DNA of 64,000 nucleotides from contig NZ_CP121467.1 of assembly GCF_029691405.1 (NCBI RefSeq), forward strand, positions 1,736,001 through 1,800,000. Direction: 5' to 3'. The DNA is from Streptococcus sp. D7B5. GTDB taxonomy: Bacteria > Bacillota > Bacilli > Lactobacillales > Streptococcaceae. Below the pieces are notes generated by a model. It saw only the letters and a list, made by a program, of their open reading frames with translations, was not told the DNA's origin and made no database searches. Below, one piece after another: positions 1 to 7,027 of the stretch (the first letter of the stretch is position 1; each line of letters begins with the position of its first letter). The position numbers were made by a program, and so were the translations under genes.

Positions 1-432
1 GAAGCTGCTATGTGGCAATCCTTGGAATTGGCCCAGTCTAAAAGCTTCATCGAAGACAAGGAAGCAGGTCTTGCATCAGAAGTGGCTCAAGGCGGAACCA
101 ACTTCTCAGGAGGTCAAAGACAGCGTTTAGCCATTGCGCGTGCCTTGGCTCGTAAACCAGAGATTCTCATCTTTGATGATTCCTTCTCAGCCTTGGACTA
201 CAAGACAGATCGTGTCCTTCGCCAAGAGCTAGCTGAGAAAACAAAATCCATGACCAAGCTCATCGTAGCGCAACGGATTTCTACCATTATGGACGCCGAC
301 CTGATCTTAGTTTTGGATCAAGGTAAAGTCGTGGGACAAGGCACCCACAAGGAACTTCTTGCAACCAACGAAGTCTACCAAGAAATTGCCTACTCACAAC
401 TATCGAAGGAGGAATTGGAACATGGAAAATAA
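1..432 (+). CDS. ABC exporter half-transporter, C-terminal part (5' truncated)
   Basis: Only the last part of the nucleotide-binding domain is in the window; the frame is open to base 1. The ABC signature is intact (NFSGGQRQR), followed by a Walker B in which the usual catalytic Glu is Asp (IFDDSFSALD) and a divergent H-loop region (VAQRIST, with Gln where His is usual). These changes are typical of the non-catalytic partner in heterodimeric exporters such as LmrC/LmrD, BmrC/BmrD or pneumococcal PatA/PatB. The gene overlaps the next one by 11 bp, which fits co-translation of two partner subunits. The transmembrane domain lies outside the window, so the substrate cannot be judged. It probably exports drugs or other amphipathic molecules. 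Confidence 0.9.
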   Translation, partial: EAAMWQSLELAQSKSFIEDKEAGLASEVAQGGTNFSGGQRQRLAIARALARKPEILIFDDSFSALDYKTDRVLRQELAEKTKSMTKLIVAQRISTIMDADLILVLDQGKVVGQGTHKELLATNEVYQEIAYSQLSKEELEHGK

Positions 433-2182
433 AAAAGTTTCGGTCTGGAAACAGTGCAAACCTTATATGGCAGGCCTCCAACTTCCTCTCCTAATAGCAG
501 TTGTGGCTGCAGTCATTTCAAGCATCATTACCGTTTATGGTCCAACTAAGATTAAAGAAATTACTAACTTGATTTCAGATGGCTTGGCTACAGAAATCGA
601 CTTGGTAGCTGTGTCAAACATTGCTGGATTTTTGGTTGTCCTATATGTGTTTGGAGCTATCCTTAATTATACACAGGCCTATATATTTTCAACGAGTATC
701 CAACATTTTTCAAAACGCTTGCGGACGGCTATCGCTGAAAAAATCAATCGTTTGCCACTTGGCTATTTTGACCGTCATTCACAAGGAGACACCCTTTCGC
801 GCGTGACCAATGATGTGGATACAGCAGCGCAATCTCTCAACCAAAGTCTAGGGACAGTTCTTTCAGCTAGTTTCTTGTTGATTGCTGTCTTGGTGACCAT
901 GTTTGGGATGAACTGGATTTTAGCTCTCGTAACAGTGGTCTCTACGCTTGTTGGTTTTGCGGCGGTTTCCGTAATCATGGCCAAGTCACAGGGTTATTTT
1001 AAAGCCCAACAAAATAATCTAGCAGCCGTCAATGGTTATGTGGAAGAGATGTACTCTGGCCATAATGTAGTGACCAGCTACAACGCAGTGGACACCTCCA
1101 AAGCGAGATTTGCAGGGTTAAACCAAGACTTGCATGACAGTATCTGGAAATCTCAGTTTATCTCTGGTATCATGATGCCAGCCATGTTCTTTGTTGGGAA
1201 CTTTAGTTATGTCTTAGTCATCATCGTTGGTGCCGCGCTGGCGTTAGAAGGGCATATCACGATAGGGATTATCGTAGCCTTTATGGTTTACGTACGGACC
1301 TTCTCCCAACCTCTGTCACAGATTGCCCAAGGGATTACGAGCCTGCAACAAGCGAGTGCAGCCATGACTCGTGTATTAGAATTTCTAGCTGAAGCAGAGA
1401 TGCAAGATGAATCTCGTAAGGAAAGACAATTGAGCAACATGAAAGGGGAAGTAGTCTTTGATCATGTGTCCTTTGGATATACACCAGAGCGCACCATTAT
1501 CCATGACTTTTCTGCGACAGCTCATGCAGGTCAGAAGGTTGCTATTGTTGGACCGACTGGGGCTGGGAAGACAACCATTGTCAATCTTTTGATGAAGTTC
1601 TATGAGCTAGATAAGGGAAGTATCCGTATCGATGGTGTCGATACCAAGGACATGAAGCGTTCGGAAGTACACGATGCCTTTTCAATGGTCTTGCAGGATA
1701 CTTGGCTCTTTGAAGGAACCATTCGAGAGAACCTGATCTATAATCAGACAGACATCAGTGATGAACGAATGATAGAAGCTAGCAAGGCAGTGGGAATCCA
1801 CCACTTTATCATGACTTTGCCAGATGGCTACGATACTGTTTTGGATGACACCGTGACCTTGTCTGTTGGACAGAAACAGCTCTTGACCATTGCTCGTGCC
1901 CTTCTCAAAGATGCACCGCTCTTGATTTTGGATGAAGCGACATCTTCAGTCGACACACGTACAGAGGAGTTGATTCAAAAAGCTATGGACCGTTTGATGG
2001 AAGGACGCACATCCTTTGTCATCGCCCACCGCTTGTCAACTATTCGTAATGCCGATTTGATTCTTGTCATGAAAGATGGCAATATCATCGAGCAAGGCAA
2101 CCATGAGGAATTGATGGGCAAAGCTGGCTTCTATGCGGATCTTTACAACAGCCAATTCACAGAAGACCAAGCAGAAGAATAA
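422..2182 (+). CDS. ABC exporter half-transporter, catalytic partner subunit
   Basis: A 586-residue protein with an N-terminal six-helix exporter domain (about residues 20-320) and a C-terminal ATPase domain. Walker A GPTGAGKT is at 377-384, Walker B is LLILDEATSSVD with the catalytic Glu present, and the H-loop is VIAHRLST. Its signature is LSVGQ instead of LSGGQ. Together with the Asp-containing Walker B of the upstream gene this leaves one degenerate and one competent ATP site, the known arrangement of heterodimeric multidrug exporters. The ATG at 422 was chosen over the longer frame from 359 because GAAGGAGG lies just upstream and it gives a normal exporter N-terminus. PatB-like is possible, but orthology was not established. 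Confidence 0.92.
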   Translation: MENKKVSVWKQCKPYMAGLQLPLLIAVVAAVISSIITVYGPTKIKEITNLISDGLATEIDLVAVSNIAGFLVVLYVFGAILNYTQAYIFSTSIQHFSKRLRTAIAEKINRLPLGYFDRHSQGDTLSRVTNDVDTAAQSLNQSLGTVLSASFLLIAVLVTMFGMNWILALVTVVSTLVGFAAVSVIMAKSQGYFKAQQNNLAAVNGYVEEMYSGHNVVTSYNAVDTSKARFAGLNQDLHDSIWKSQFISGIMMPAMFFVGNFSYVLVIIVGAALALEGHITIGIIVAFMVYVRTFSQPLSQIAQGITSLQQASAAMTRVLEFLAEAEMQDESRKERQLSNMKGEVVFDHVSFGYTPERTIIHDFSATAHAGQKVAIVGPTGAGKTTIVNLLMKFYELDKGSIRIDGVDTKDMKRSEVHDAFSMVLQDTWLFEGTIRENLIYNQTDISDERMIEASKAVGIHHFIMTLPDGYDTVLDDTVTLSVGQKQLLTIARALLKDAPLLILDEATSSVDTRTEELIQKAMDRLMEGRTSFVIAHRLSTIRNADLILVMKDGNIIEQGNHEELMGKAGFYADLYNSQFTEDQAEE

Positions 2183-2185
2183 ATC

Positions 2186-2213
2186 AAAAGAAGGCTTGAC
2201 GGCCTTCTTTTTC
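2186..2213 (+). terminator. Rho-independent terminator after the ABC exporter
   Basis: A perfect 10-bp stem (2186-2195 with 2202-2211) with loop TTGACG starts four bases after the stop codon. The 3' arm ends in a T-run. The loop and 3' arm also contain the -35 element of the next promoter. Confidence 0.85.
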
Positions 2214-2224
2214 TGCACTATACT
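2196..2224 (+). promoter_or_regulatory. Promoter of the PAP2 gene, overlapping the terminator
   Basis: TTGACG (2196-2201), 17 bases, then TATACT (2219-2224): five of six consensus matches in each box with ideal spacing. The -35 is exactly the loop of the preceding terminator. The predicted transcript start near 2231 gives a leader of about 48 nt with a small hairpin (TGCCTC 2235-2240 with GAGGCA 2246-2251). Confidence 0.7.
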
Positions 2225-2278
2225 AGAAGACAAGTGCCTCGCCTAGAGGCAAAAATAAAGTGTTAGTGAGAAGAATAG

Positions 2279-2782
2279 ATGAAAAATTATCAAGAATGGT
2301 ATAGAAACATTAGCTCCAAACTAACTAGCCATCCAACTCTTTTATTTCTATTGCTTAGTTTTAATCGTTTGATGACAGTAGCTATGCCCCTGGTCTATCT
2401 GACCTTACTAGTTACCGTTTACCTGCAGCTAGGACTTGGTCAGCAAGTCGGGGTCTATTTGCTTGTCCCTGCTACAGGCTTTGTAATTTTGTCCCTCTTT
2501 CGTAAGAAAATCAATCATCCACGCCCCTACGAAACTTGGGACATCGCCCCCTTACTTGACAAGGATAGTTCGGGACAGTCTATGCCCAGTCGCCATGTTT
2601 TTTCGGCAACTATCATCTCCATGGCCAGTCTGCATGCTAGTCTACCTGTTGGTTTAGTATGTTTGCTCTTTTCAGCTTTGCTGGGCTTGGTGAGGGTTTT
2701 AGGGGGTGTTCATTATCCCAAGGATGTGGTCGTTGGTTACGCTTGTGGTCTCATGTGGGGGGTTCTTTTCTTCCTTTTTTGA
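2279..2782 (+). CDS. PAP2-family membrane phosphatase
   Basis: A 167-residue, strongly hydrophobic protein carrying the three PAP2 signature motifs in order: KKINHPRP (K-x6-RP type), PSRHVFSA (PSGH type, with Arg for Gly) and RVLGGVHYPKD (R-x5-H-x3-D). The family hydrolyses lipid phosphates such as undecaprenyl pyrophosphate or phosphatidic acid at the outer membrane face. A role in lipid-carrier recycling is therefore likely but inferred, and a UppP is also encoded at 24645. It is a single gene with its own promoter. The ribosome-binding site before the ATG is weak. Confidence 0.88.
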   Translation: MKNYQEWYRNISSKLTSHPTLLFLLLSFNRLMTVAMPLVYLTLLVTVYLQLGLGQQVGVYLLVPATGFVILSLFRKKINHPRPYETWDIAPLLDKDSSGQSMPSRHVFSATIISMASLHASLPVGLVCLLFSALLGLVRVLGGVHYPKDVVVGYACGLMWGVLFFLF

Positions 2783-2806
2783 CATGTAAGTCAAGCTAGT
2801 CTGACA

Positions 2807-2837
2807 ACCACTTACTGCTTCAAATTGACCACTTGCT
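2807..2837 (+). promoter_or_regulatory. Candidate LytTR operator: direct repeat with 21-bp period
   Basis: ACCACTTACT (2807-2816) recurs as ACCACTTGCT (2828-2837), 21 bp or two helical turns apart, just upstream of the -35 of the LytTR gene. LytTR-domain regulators such as ComE bind pairs of roughly 9-bp direct repeats with this spacing upstream of promoters. Assignment to the adjacent regulator is inference. Confidence 0.5.
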
Positions 2838-2846
2838 TTTTTGCCC

Positions 2847-2875
2847 TTGTTTTCCTAATCTAGCTTTGATATAGT
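2847..2875 (+). promoter_or_regulatory. Promoter of the LytTR/LiaF-like operon
   Basis: TTGTTT (2847-2852), 17 bases, TATAGT (2870-2875). The -35 is weak, as expected for an activator-dependent promoter, and the candidate LytTR repeats lie immediately upstream. Confidence 0.5.
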
Positions 2876-2895
2876 AGAGTCAGAAAGGAGATGTG

Positions 2896-3342
2896 ATGAA
2901 GTTACGAATTGAGATTGACGGCGATTTAGAAGAAACTGAAATTGTCATCAAGACCCCTGCTTTGACAGATGAAATTGCGGACTTGCAACGGCTCTTGCAG
3001 GAGTCGACAGCTCCGAGGTTGATTTTTTACAAGGGGACAGGCGAATATTATCTTGACCTATCAGAGATTCTCTTCTTTGAAACCGAAGGTAGCAAGATCT
3101 ACGCCCATACCCATAAGGAAGCCTATGAGGTTCGGCTCAAACTCTATGAGTTGGAGACCATCTTGCCTCGCTATTTTAGCCGAGTGTCCAAGTCAACTAT
3201 CGCAAACATCCGTCAGATTTACTCAGTGGACAAGTCCTTTTCAGGAACGGGCACTATTTCCTTTTATCAGACCCACAAGGAGGTTCATGTCTCACGGCAT
3301 TACCAATCCCTCCTAAAAGAAAATCTAAGAAACATGAGGTAA
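2896..3342 (+). CDS. LytTR-family DNA-binding regulator without receiver domain
   Basis: A 148-residue protein. The N-terminal 45 or so residues are acidic and of unknown fold. The rest matches a LytTR DNA-binding domain: a segment around YLDLSEILFFETEGSKIYAHT, then LPRYFSRVSKSTIANIRQI and a basic C-terminus VHVSRHYQSLLKENLRNMR. No phosphoreceiver domain is present, so it belongs to the stand-alone LytTR regulatory systems in which a neighbouring membrane protein controls the regulator. The ATG at 2896 lies five bases after AAAGGAG, better placed than the GTG at 2893. It sits six bases upstream of the LiaF-like gene, its likely partner. Confidence 0.85.
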   Translation: MKLRIEIDGDLEETEIVIKTPALTDEIADLQRLLQESTAPRLIFYKGTGEYYLDLSEILFFETEGSKIYAHTHKEAYEVRLKLYELETILPRYFSRVSKSTIANIRQIYSVDKSFSGTGTISFYQTHKEVHVSRHYQSLLKENLRNMR

Positions 3343-3347
3343 AAAAC

Positions 3348-4022
3348 ATGAAAAAGAAAGCATTTGGTATTGTTTTATTGGTTTTAGCAGCTTGGATCTT
3401 GCTGCAAGGGAATTTTGGAATTCCTTCTTTGGATGGCAAGATATGGCCTTTACTAGGTATTGTTTTTTTTGCTTATAAGACCATTGAGTCTATCCTTAGA
3501 CGCCACCTCACTTCGGCAGTTTTTACAGGTTTACTGGCGCTCATCATTGCAAATTACGCTTATGACTTTTTGCCAGTTACCAATCATTCTCTCATCTGGG
3601 CTAGCATCTTGGTGGTACTCGGTGTTGGTTATCTGACGCATTCAAGTAAGTTCTGGAATGAAAAAAAATGGTGGTACGATGGGAAAAAAACAGTCGTCAC
3701 GGATAAGGAAGTCGCTTTTGGTAGCGGGACCTTCTATAAGCAAGATCAAGATCTCGTAGATGACCAAGTGGAAGTCGCTTTTGGGGATGCTAAAATCTAC
3801 TATGATAATGCAGAGATGCTAGGTGATTTTGCAACTTTAAATATTGAAGTGGCCTTCGGGAATGCAACTGTCTATGTTCCACAACACTGGCGTGTTGATT
3901 TGAAAGTAGAAACCTCCTTTGGTGCAGCTAAGGCAGATGCTCCTGTAGCGCCAACAAACAAAACCTTGATTATCCGTGGGGAAGTCGCTTTTGGTAAACT
4001 TGGAGTTGTTTACGTTAAATAA
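3348..4022 (+). CDS. LiaF-like membrane protein with toastrack-type C-terminal domain
   Basis: A 224-residue protein with about four hydrophobic segments in residues 1-100 and a soluble C-terminal half. The soluble half has five regularly spaced strands of the pattern (E)VAFG: KEVAFGSGTFY, VEVAFGDAKIY, IEVAFGNATVY, VETSFGAAKAD and GEVAFGKLGVVY. This is the repeated strand motif of the LiaF/YvqF C-terminal (DUF2154, 'toastrack') domain. LiaF proteins hold a cell-envelope stress regulator inactive. Here the presumed partner is the LytTR protein encoded directly upstream, not a LiaRS pair. Inhibitor function is inferred from family and context. Confidence 0.82.
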   Translation: MKKKAFGIVLLVLAAWILLQGNFGIPSLDGKIWPLLGIVFFAYKTIESILRRHLTSAVFTGLLALIIANYAYDFLPVTNHSLIWASILVVLGVGYLTHSSKFWNEKKWWYDGKKTVVTDKEVAFGSGTFYKQDQDLVDDQVEVAFGDAKIYYDNAEMLGDFATLNIEVAFGNATVYVPQHWRVDLKVETSFGAAKADAPVAPTNKTLIIRGEVAFGKLGVVYVK

Positions 4023-4041
4023 AAAAAGTCTTCGAATTTCC

Positions 4042-4070
4042 TTGCCAAAATAGAGAAAGTGTGATAACAT
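4042..4070 (+). promoter_or_regulatory. Promoter of rpmB
   Basis: TTGCCA (4042-4047), 17 bases, TAACAT (4065-4070). The -35 is good (five of six) and the -10 moderate. The predicted start near 4077 gives a leader of about 50 nt containing two palindromes. Confidence 0.45.
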
Positions 4071-4083
4071 AGTACGGTATGTG

Positions 4084-4120
4084 GTGCTAGCACATCCGCT
4101 ATATTAGATCTAATAGGAGG
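4084..4120 (+). promoter_or_regulatory. rpmB leader with two palindromes next to the ribosome-binding site
   Basis: GTGCTAGCAC (4084-4093) is a 10-bp perfect palindrome and TATTAGATCTAATA (4102-4115) a 14-bp perfect palindrome. The second shares its last base with AGGAGG (4115-4120), the ribosome-binding site of rpmB. Such symmetry beside the Shine-Dalgarno could serve translational autoregulation or a DNA-binding protein; this is inference. Confidence 0.4.
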
Positions 4121-4128
4121 AAAACACA

Positions 4129-4317
4129 ATGGCTAAAGTATGTTACTTTACAGGTCGTAAGACTGTATCAGGAAACAACCGTTCACACGCGATGAACCAA
4201 ACAAAACGTGCCGTAAAACCAAACCTTCAAAAAGTTACTGTTCTTATCGATGGTAAACCTAAAAAAGTTTGGGCTTCAGCTCGTGCTTTGAAATCAGGTA
4301 AAGTTGAACGCGTTTAA
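4129..4317 (+). CDS. rpmB: Large ribosomal subunit protein bL28
   Basis: A 62-residue basic protein with the bL28 N-terminus ([21 protein letters not shown]) and the family core [33 protein letters not shown], full length for the Firmicute form. It lacks a four-Cys zinc ribbon, having only one Cys. AGGAGG lies eight bases upstream of the ATG. It is monocistronic, with its own promoter and terminator. Confidence 0.97.
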   Translation: MAKVCYFTGRKTVSGNNRSHAMNQTKRAVKPNLQKVTVLIDGKPKKVWASARALKSGKVERV

Positions 4318-4325
4318 TAAAAATG

Positions 4326-4349
4326 AAAAGACCGCTTAGGTCTTTTTCT
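4326..4349 (+). terminator. Terminator of rpmB
   Basis: AAAAGACC (4326-4333) pairs with GGTCTTTT (4339-4346) around loop GCTTA, followed by T residues. Confidence 0.88.
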
Positions 4350-4412
4350 TTTGCTCTAAGGATAAAACCATTTGAAAAATAGAGTAAATATCCGCAGATA
4401 CAGCATTCTGCT

Positions 4413-4441
4413 TTTACACTTGGGCTGAAATATGATAAAAT
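4413..4441 (+). promoter_or_regulatory. Promoter of asp23-fakA
   Basis: TTTACA (4413-4418), 17 bases, TAAAAT (4436-4441); each box matches five of six consensus positions. Confidence 0.55.
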
Positions 4442-4469
4442 AGAGTATCAACTAGTTGAGGTAAAAAAA

Positions 4470-4835
4470 ATGACTGTAAAAATTAATACAAAAGATGGTC
4501 AAATCGAACTGACAGATGAAGTGATTGCAACCGTAGTAGGTGGTGCAGCAACTGAGATTTTTGGTGTGGTCGGTATGGCTAGTAAAAATGCCCTCAAAGA
4601 TAATTTCCAAGCCCTTCTTGGTAAGGAAAATTATTCAAAAGGTGTAGTCGTTAAAGCAGCTGAAGACGGTAGCATTGCAGTTGATGTTTATACCGTGTTG
4701 AGCTACGGAACAAAGATTAGTGAAGTCTCAAAAAACATCCAAGAGCGTGTTCGTTTTAGTTTGGAAAACCAACTAGGAATTACTGCTCAGACTGTGAATG
4801 TCTACATTCAAAATATCAAAGTTGTAGGAGAATAA
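4470..4835 (+). CDS. Asp23/Gls24 (DUF322) family envelope-stress protein
   Basis: A 121-residue protein of the Asp23/Gls24 family, with the characteristic start (GQIELTDEVIATVVGGAATEIFGVVGMASK) and the closing segment NVYIQNIKVVGE. In other Firmicutes (YloU) this small protein is encoded directly in front of the DhaL-type kinase gene, as here with a two-base gap. Membrane- or envelope-linked stress roles are known for the family, but the specific function is unclear. Confidence 0.9.
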   Translation: MTVKINTKDGQIELTDEVIATVVGGAATEIFGVVGMASKNALKDNFQALLGKENYSKGVVVKAAEDGSIAVDVYTVLSYGTKISEVSKNIQERVRFSLENQLGITAQTVNVYIQNIKVVGE

Positions 4836-4837
4836 TC

Positions 4838-6505
4838 GTGTCAAAAATTACTACCAGCTTATTTCAAGAGATGGTGCAGGCTGCATCAACTCGTTTGAAT
4901 AAGCAAGCAGAATATGTCAATTCATTAAATGTCTTTCCAGTTCCAGATGGAGATACCGGGACAAACATGGGAATGACCATCGAAAATGGTGCCAAAGAAG
5001 TAGCAGACAAGCCGGCTTCTACAGTAGGAGAAGTGGCGAGCATTCTTGCTAAGGGGCTCTTGATGGGTGCGCGTGGGAACTCAGGGGTTATCACTTCTCA
5101 GCTCTTCCGTGGCTTCTCTCAGGCTATCAAGGAAAAAGATGAATTAACAGGTCAAGACTTGGCTCTTGCCTTTCAATCTGGTGTCGAAGTAGCTTATAAA
5201 GCGGTTATGAAACCAGTTGAAGGGACCATTTTGACTGTTTCTCGTGGTGCGGCCATTGGGGCTAAGAAAAAAGCCGAGGAGACAGATGATGCTGTTGAGG
5301 TCATGCGTGCAGCCTTGGAAGGCGCGAAAGCAGCTTTGGCTAAGACACCAGAAATGCTTCCAGTTTTGAAAGAAGTTGGTGTTGTGGACTCAGGTGGTCA
5401 AGGTTTGGTCTTCATCTACGAAGGATTCCTTTCAGCTCTTACTGGTGAATACAGTGCTTCTGAAGACTTTGTAGCGACTCCTGCTAACATGAGTGAAATG
5501 ATCAATGCAGAGCACCACAAGTCTGTAGCAGGTCATGTGGCAACTGAGGATATTACCTTCGGTTACTGTACGGAGATCATGGTAGCCCTCAAACAAGGTC
5601 CAACTTATTCTAAGGACTTTGACTATGATGAATTCCGTAACTACTTGAATGACTTAGGCGACTCACTGCTTGTTGTCAACGATGATGAGATTGTCAAAGT
5701 TCACGTCCATACAGAAGATCCAGGTCTTGTCATGCAAGAAGGTCTCAAATATGGTAGCTTGATCAAGGTAAAAGTGGACAACATGCGTAACCAACACGAA
5801 GCGCAAGTTGAAAAAGAAGCAACTCAAGGCAACAAGCCTGCTGAAACAAAAGAGTATGCCCTTATCGCAGTAGTAGCTGGTCAAGGTTTAGCAGATATCT
5901 TCCGTGCTCAAGGTGTGGATTATGTTATCGAAGGTGGTCAGACGATGAACCCTTCAACAGAAGACTTTATCAAGGCTGTTGAACAGGTCAATGCTCGCAA
6001 CATCATCTTCTTGCCAAACAACAAAAATATCTTTATGGCAGCTCAGTCTGCGGCTGAAGTGCTTGAACAACCTGCTGTTGTTGTAGAAGCACGTACAATT
6101 CCTCAAGGTTTGACCAGTCTTCTTGCCTTTGATCCAAGCAAATCAATCGAAGAAAACAAAGAACGCATGACTGCAGCCCTTGGTGATGTTATCAGCGGTA
6201 GTGTAACAACAGCCGTTCGTGATACAACTATCGATGGATTAGCAATTCATGAAAATGACAATCTGGGTATGGTAGATGGGAAAATCCTCGTGTCAAACCC
6301 TGACATGCACCAAACCTTGACTGAAACTTTGAAGCATATGTTGGACGAAGACAGTGAAATCGTGACTTTCTATGTCGGAGAAGACGGAAGCGAAGAACTT
6401 GCCAATGAAATTGCCCAAGAAATCGCAGAAGAATTTGAAGATGTTGAAGTAGAGATTCACCAAGGTCAACAACCCGTATATCCATATCTTTTCAGTGTGG
6501 AATAA
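4838..6505 (+). CDS. fakA: Fatty acid kinase catalytic subunit FakA (DhaL/DegV-linked, YloV)
   Basis: A 555-residue protein whose N-terminal DhaL (DAK2) domain has the ATP/Mg-binding signature NVFPVPDGDTGTNMGMT at about residues 29-45 and GARGNSGVI near 78-86. The middle and C-terminal domains match the FakA family. FakA phosphorylates exogenous fatty acids held by FakB (DegV) proteins, feeding acyl-phosphate into phospholipid synthesis. The start is GTG at 4838, seven bases after AGGAG and directly after asp23. The length is typical of streptococcal YloV/FakA. Confidence 0.92.
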   Translation: MSKITTSLFQEMVQAASTRLNKQAEYVNSLNVFPVPDGDTGTNMGMTIENGAKEVADKPASTVGEVASILAKGLLMGARGNSGVITSQLFRGFSQAIKEKDELTGQDLALAFQSGVEVAYKAVMKPVEGTILTVSRGAAIGAKKKAEETDDAVEVMRAALEGAKAALAKTPEMLPVLKEVGVVDSGGQGLVFIYEGFLSALTGEYSASEDFVATPANMSEMINAEHHKSVAGHVATEDITFGYCTEIMVALKQGPTYSKDFDYDEFRNYLNDLGDSLLVVNDDEIVKVHVHTEDPGLVMQEGLKYGSLIKVKVDNMRNQHEAQVEKEATQGNKPAETKEYALIAVVAGQGLADIFRAQGVDYVIEGGQTMNPSTEDFIKAVEQVNARNIIFLPNNKNIFMAAQSAAEVLEQPAVVVEARTIPQGLTSLLAFDPSKSIEENKERMTAALGDVISGSVTTAVRDTTIDGLAIHENDNLGMVDGKILVSNPDMHQTLTETLKHMLDEDSEIVTFYVGEDGSEELANEIAQEIAEEFEDVEVEIHQGQQPVYPYLFSVE

Positions 6506-6516
6506 AAATTTAATAG

Positions 6517-6553
6517 ATAAAAAAGAAAGTTGATTTTACAGCTTTCTTTTTTT
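6517..6553 (+). terminator. Terminator of asp23-fakA
   Basis: An A-rich 5' arm (AAAAAAGAAAGTTG) pairs with CAGCTTTCTTTTTT through one G-U pair, followed by T residues. Confidence 0.8.
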
Positions 6554-6581
6554 ATGACATTTGTCATATTTCCTAGTGACA
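6554..6581 (+). promoter_or_regulatory. Candidate response-regulator operator: TGACA/TGTCA half-sites
   Basis: A 14-bp inverted repeat ATGACATTTGTCAT (6554-6567) is followed by another TGACA (6577-6581), making a second inverted pair with TGTCA at 6562-6566. It starts right after the fakA terminator and lies 32-59 bp upstream of the -10 of an operon that encodes a NarL-type response regulator. NarL-family regulators usually bind inverted repeats. Autoregulation is inferred. Confidence 0.5.
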
Positions 6582-6612
6582 GAAGCATCTAGCTCCGCTA
6601 ACTTCAAAAGAC

Positions 6613-6618
6613 TATAAT
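6613..6618 (+). promoter_or_regulatory. -10 element of the ABC/two-component operon
   Basis: A perfect TATAAT (6613-6618) with no recognisable -35 at the proper distance, consistent with an activator-dependent promoter. It overlaps the TTG codon at 6618, so translation cannot begin there on this transcript. Confidence 0.55.
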
Positions 6619-6644
6619 TGAAGTATGAAATGGAGGAAGAAGAA

Positions 6645-6836
6645 ATGAAAAATAAAATGATTGTCGCAGTGAGTTTAGTAGCAGCAGGAGTTATGACCTA
6701 TCTCATGTTTTCAGGATTGGACGAGGGTTTCTACCATTTTCCTTGGGAGCTCTTTGCTGGCTTTGGAATGATGTCTTGGCTTGTCAGAGAAGGTTTGAAA
6801 TTGGTCAGAGATGTGAAAAAGGAGTTTGAGGAATGA
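6645..6836 (+). CDS. Small membrane protein, first gene of the ABC/two-component operon
   Basis: A 63-residue protein, family not recognised. It has two hydrophobic segments (about residues 3-18 and 29-45) separated by a short acidic/aromatic loop, then a charged tail ending KKEFEE. The ATG at 6645 was chosen because GGAGG sits eight bases upstream; earlier in-frame starts overlap the -10 or the ribosome-binding site. Its stop overlaps the start of the next gene. Position suggests an accessory subunit or modulator of the transporter or sensor, which is unproven. Confidence 0.75.
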   Translation: MKNKMIVAVSLVAAGVMTYLMFSGLDEGFYHFPWELFAGFGMMSWLVREGLKLVRDVKKEFEE

Positions 6837-7027
6837 AAAAAGCAATCATCTATTTCTTTATCAGCCTATCACTCTTGGTATGGTTAGTGGAAATGTTTAC
6901 TGGTTGGTTTGACCAAACCGTGCTTCGCCAATTTATTCGTGGTGCTTGGGGTTTTGGGTTTATGATTTTCGTCGTTTTCCCTATGGGAATGAAGTGGTTG
7001 AAAGGAGAATCTCATGACTGTGATTAA
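6833..7027 (+). CDS. Small membrane protein, second gene of the operon
   Basis: A 64-residue protein, family not recognised, with two hydrophobic stretches (about residues 3-21 and 38-53) and a short loop containing GWFDQTVLRQFIRGAWG. The start overlaps the upstream stop in an ATGA arrangement. Its end overlaps the ATPase gene by 14 bp, so translation of the three genes is probably coupled. Like its neighbour it may belong to the transporter or sensor complex, but nothing in the sequence fixes a function. Confidence 0.72.
   Translation: MKKAIIYFFISLSLLVWLVEMFTGWFDQTVLRQFIRGAWGFGFMIFVVFPMGMKWLKGESHDCD

Noticed and set aside
359..421. Upstream extension of the second ABC exporter subunit
   Set aside because: The extra residues overlap the end of the first subunit and lack a ribosome-binding site; the ATG at 422 has GAAGGAGG.
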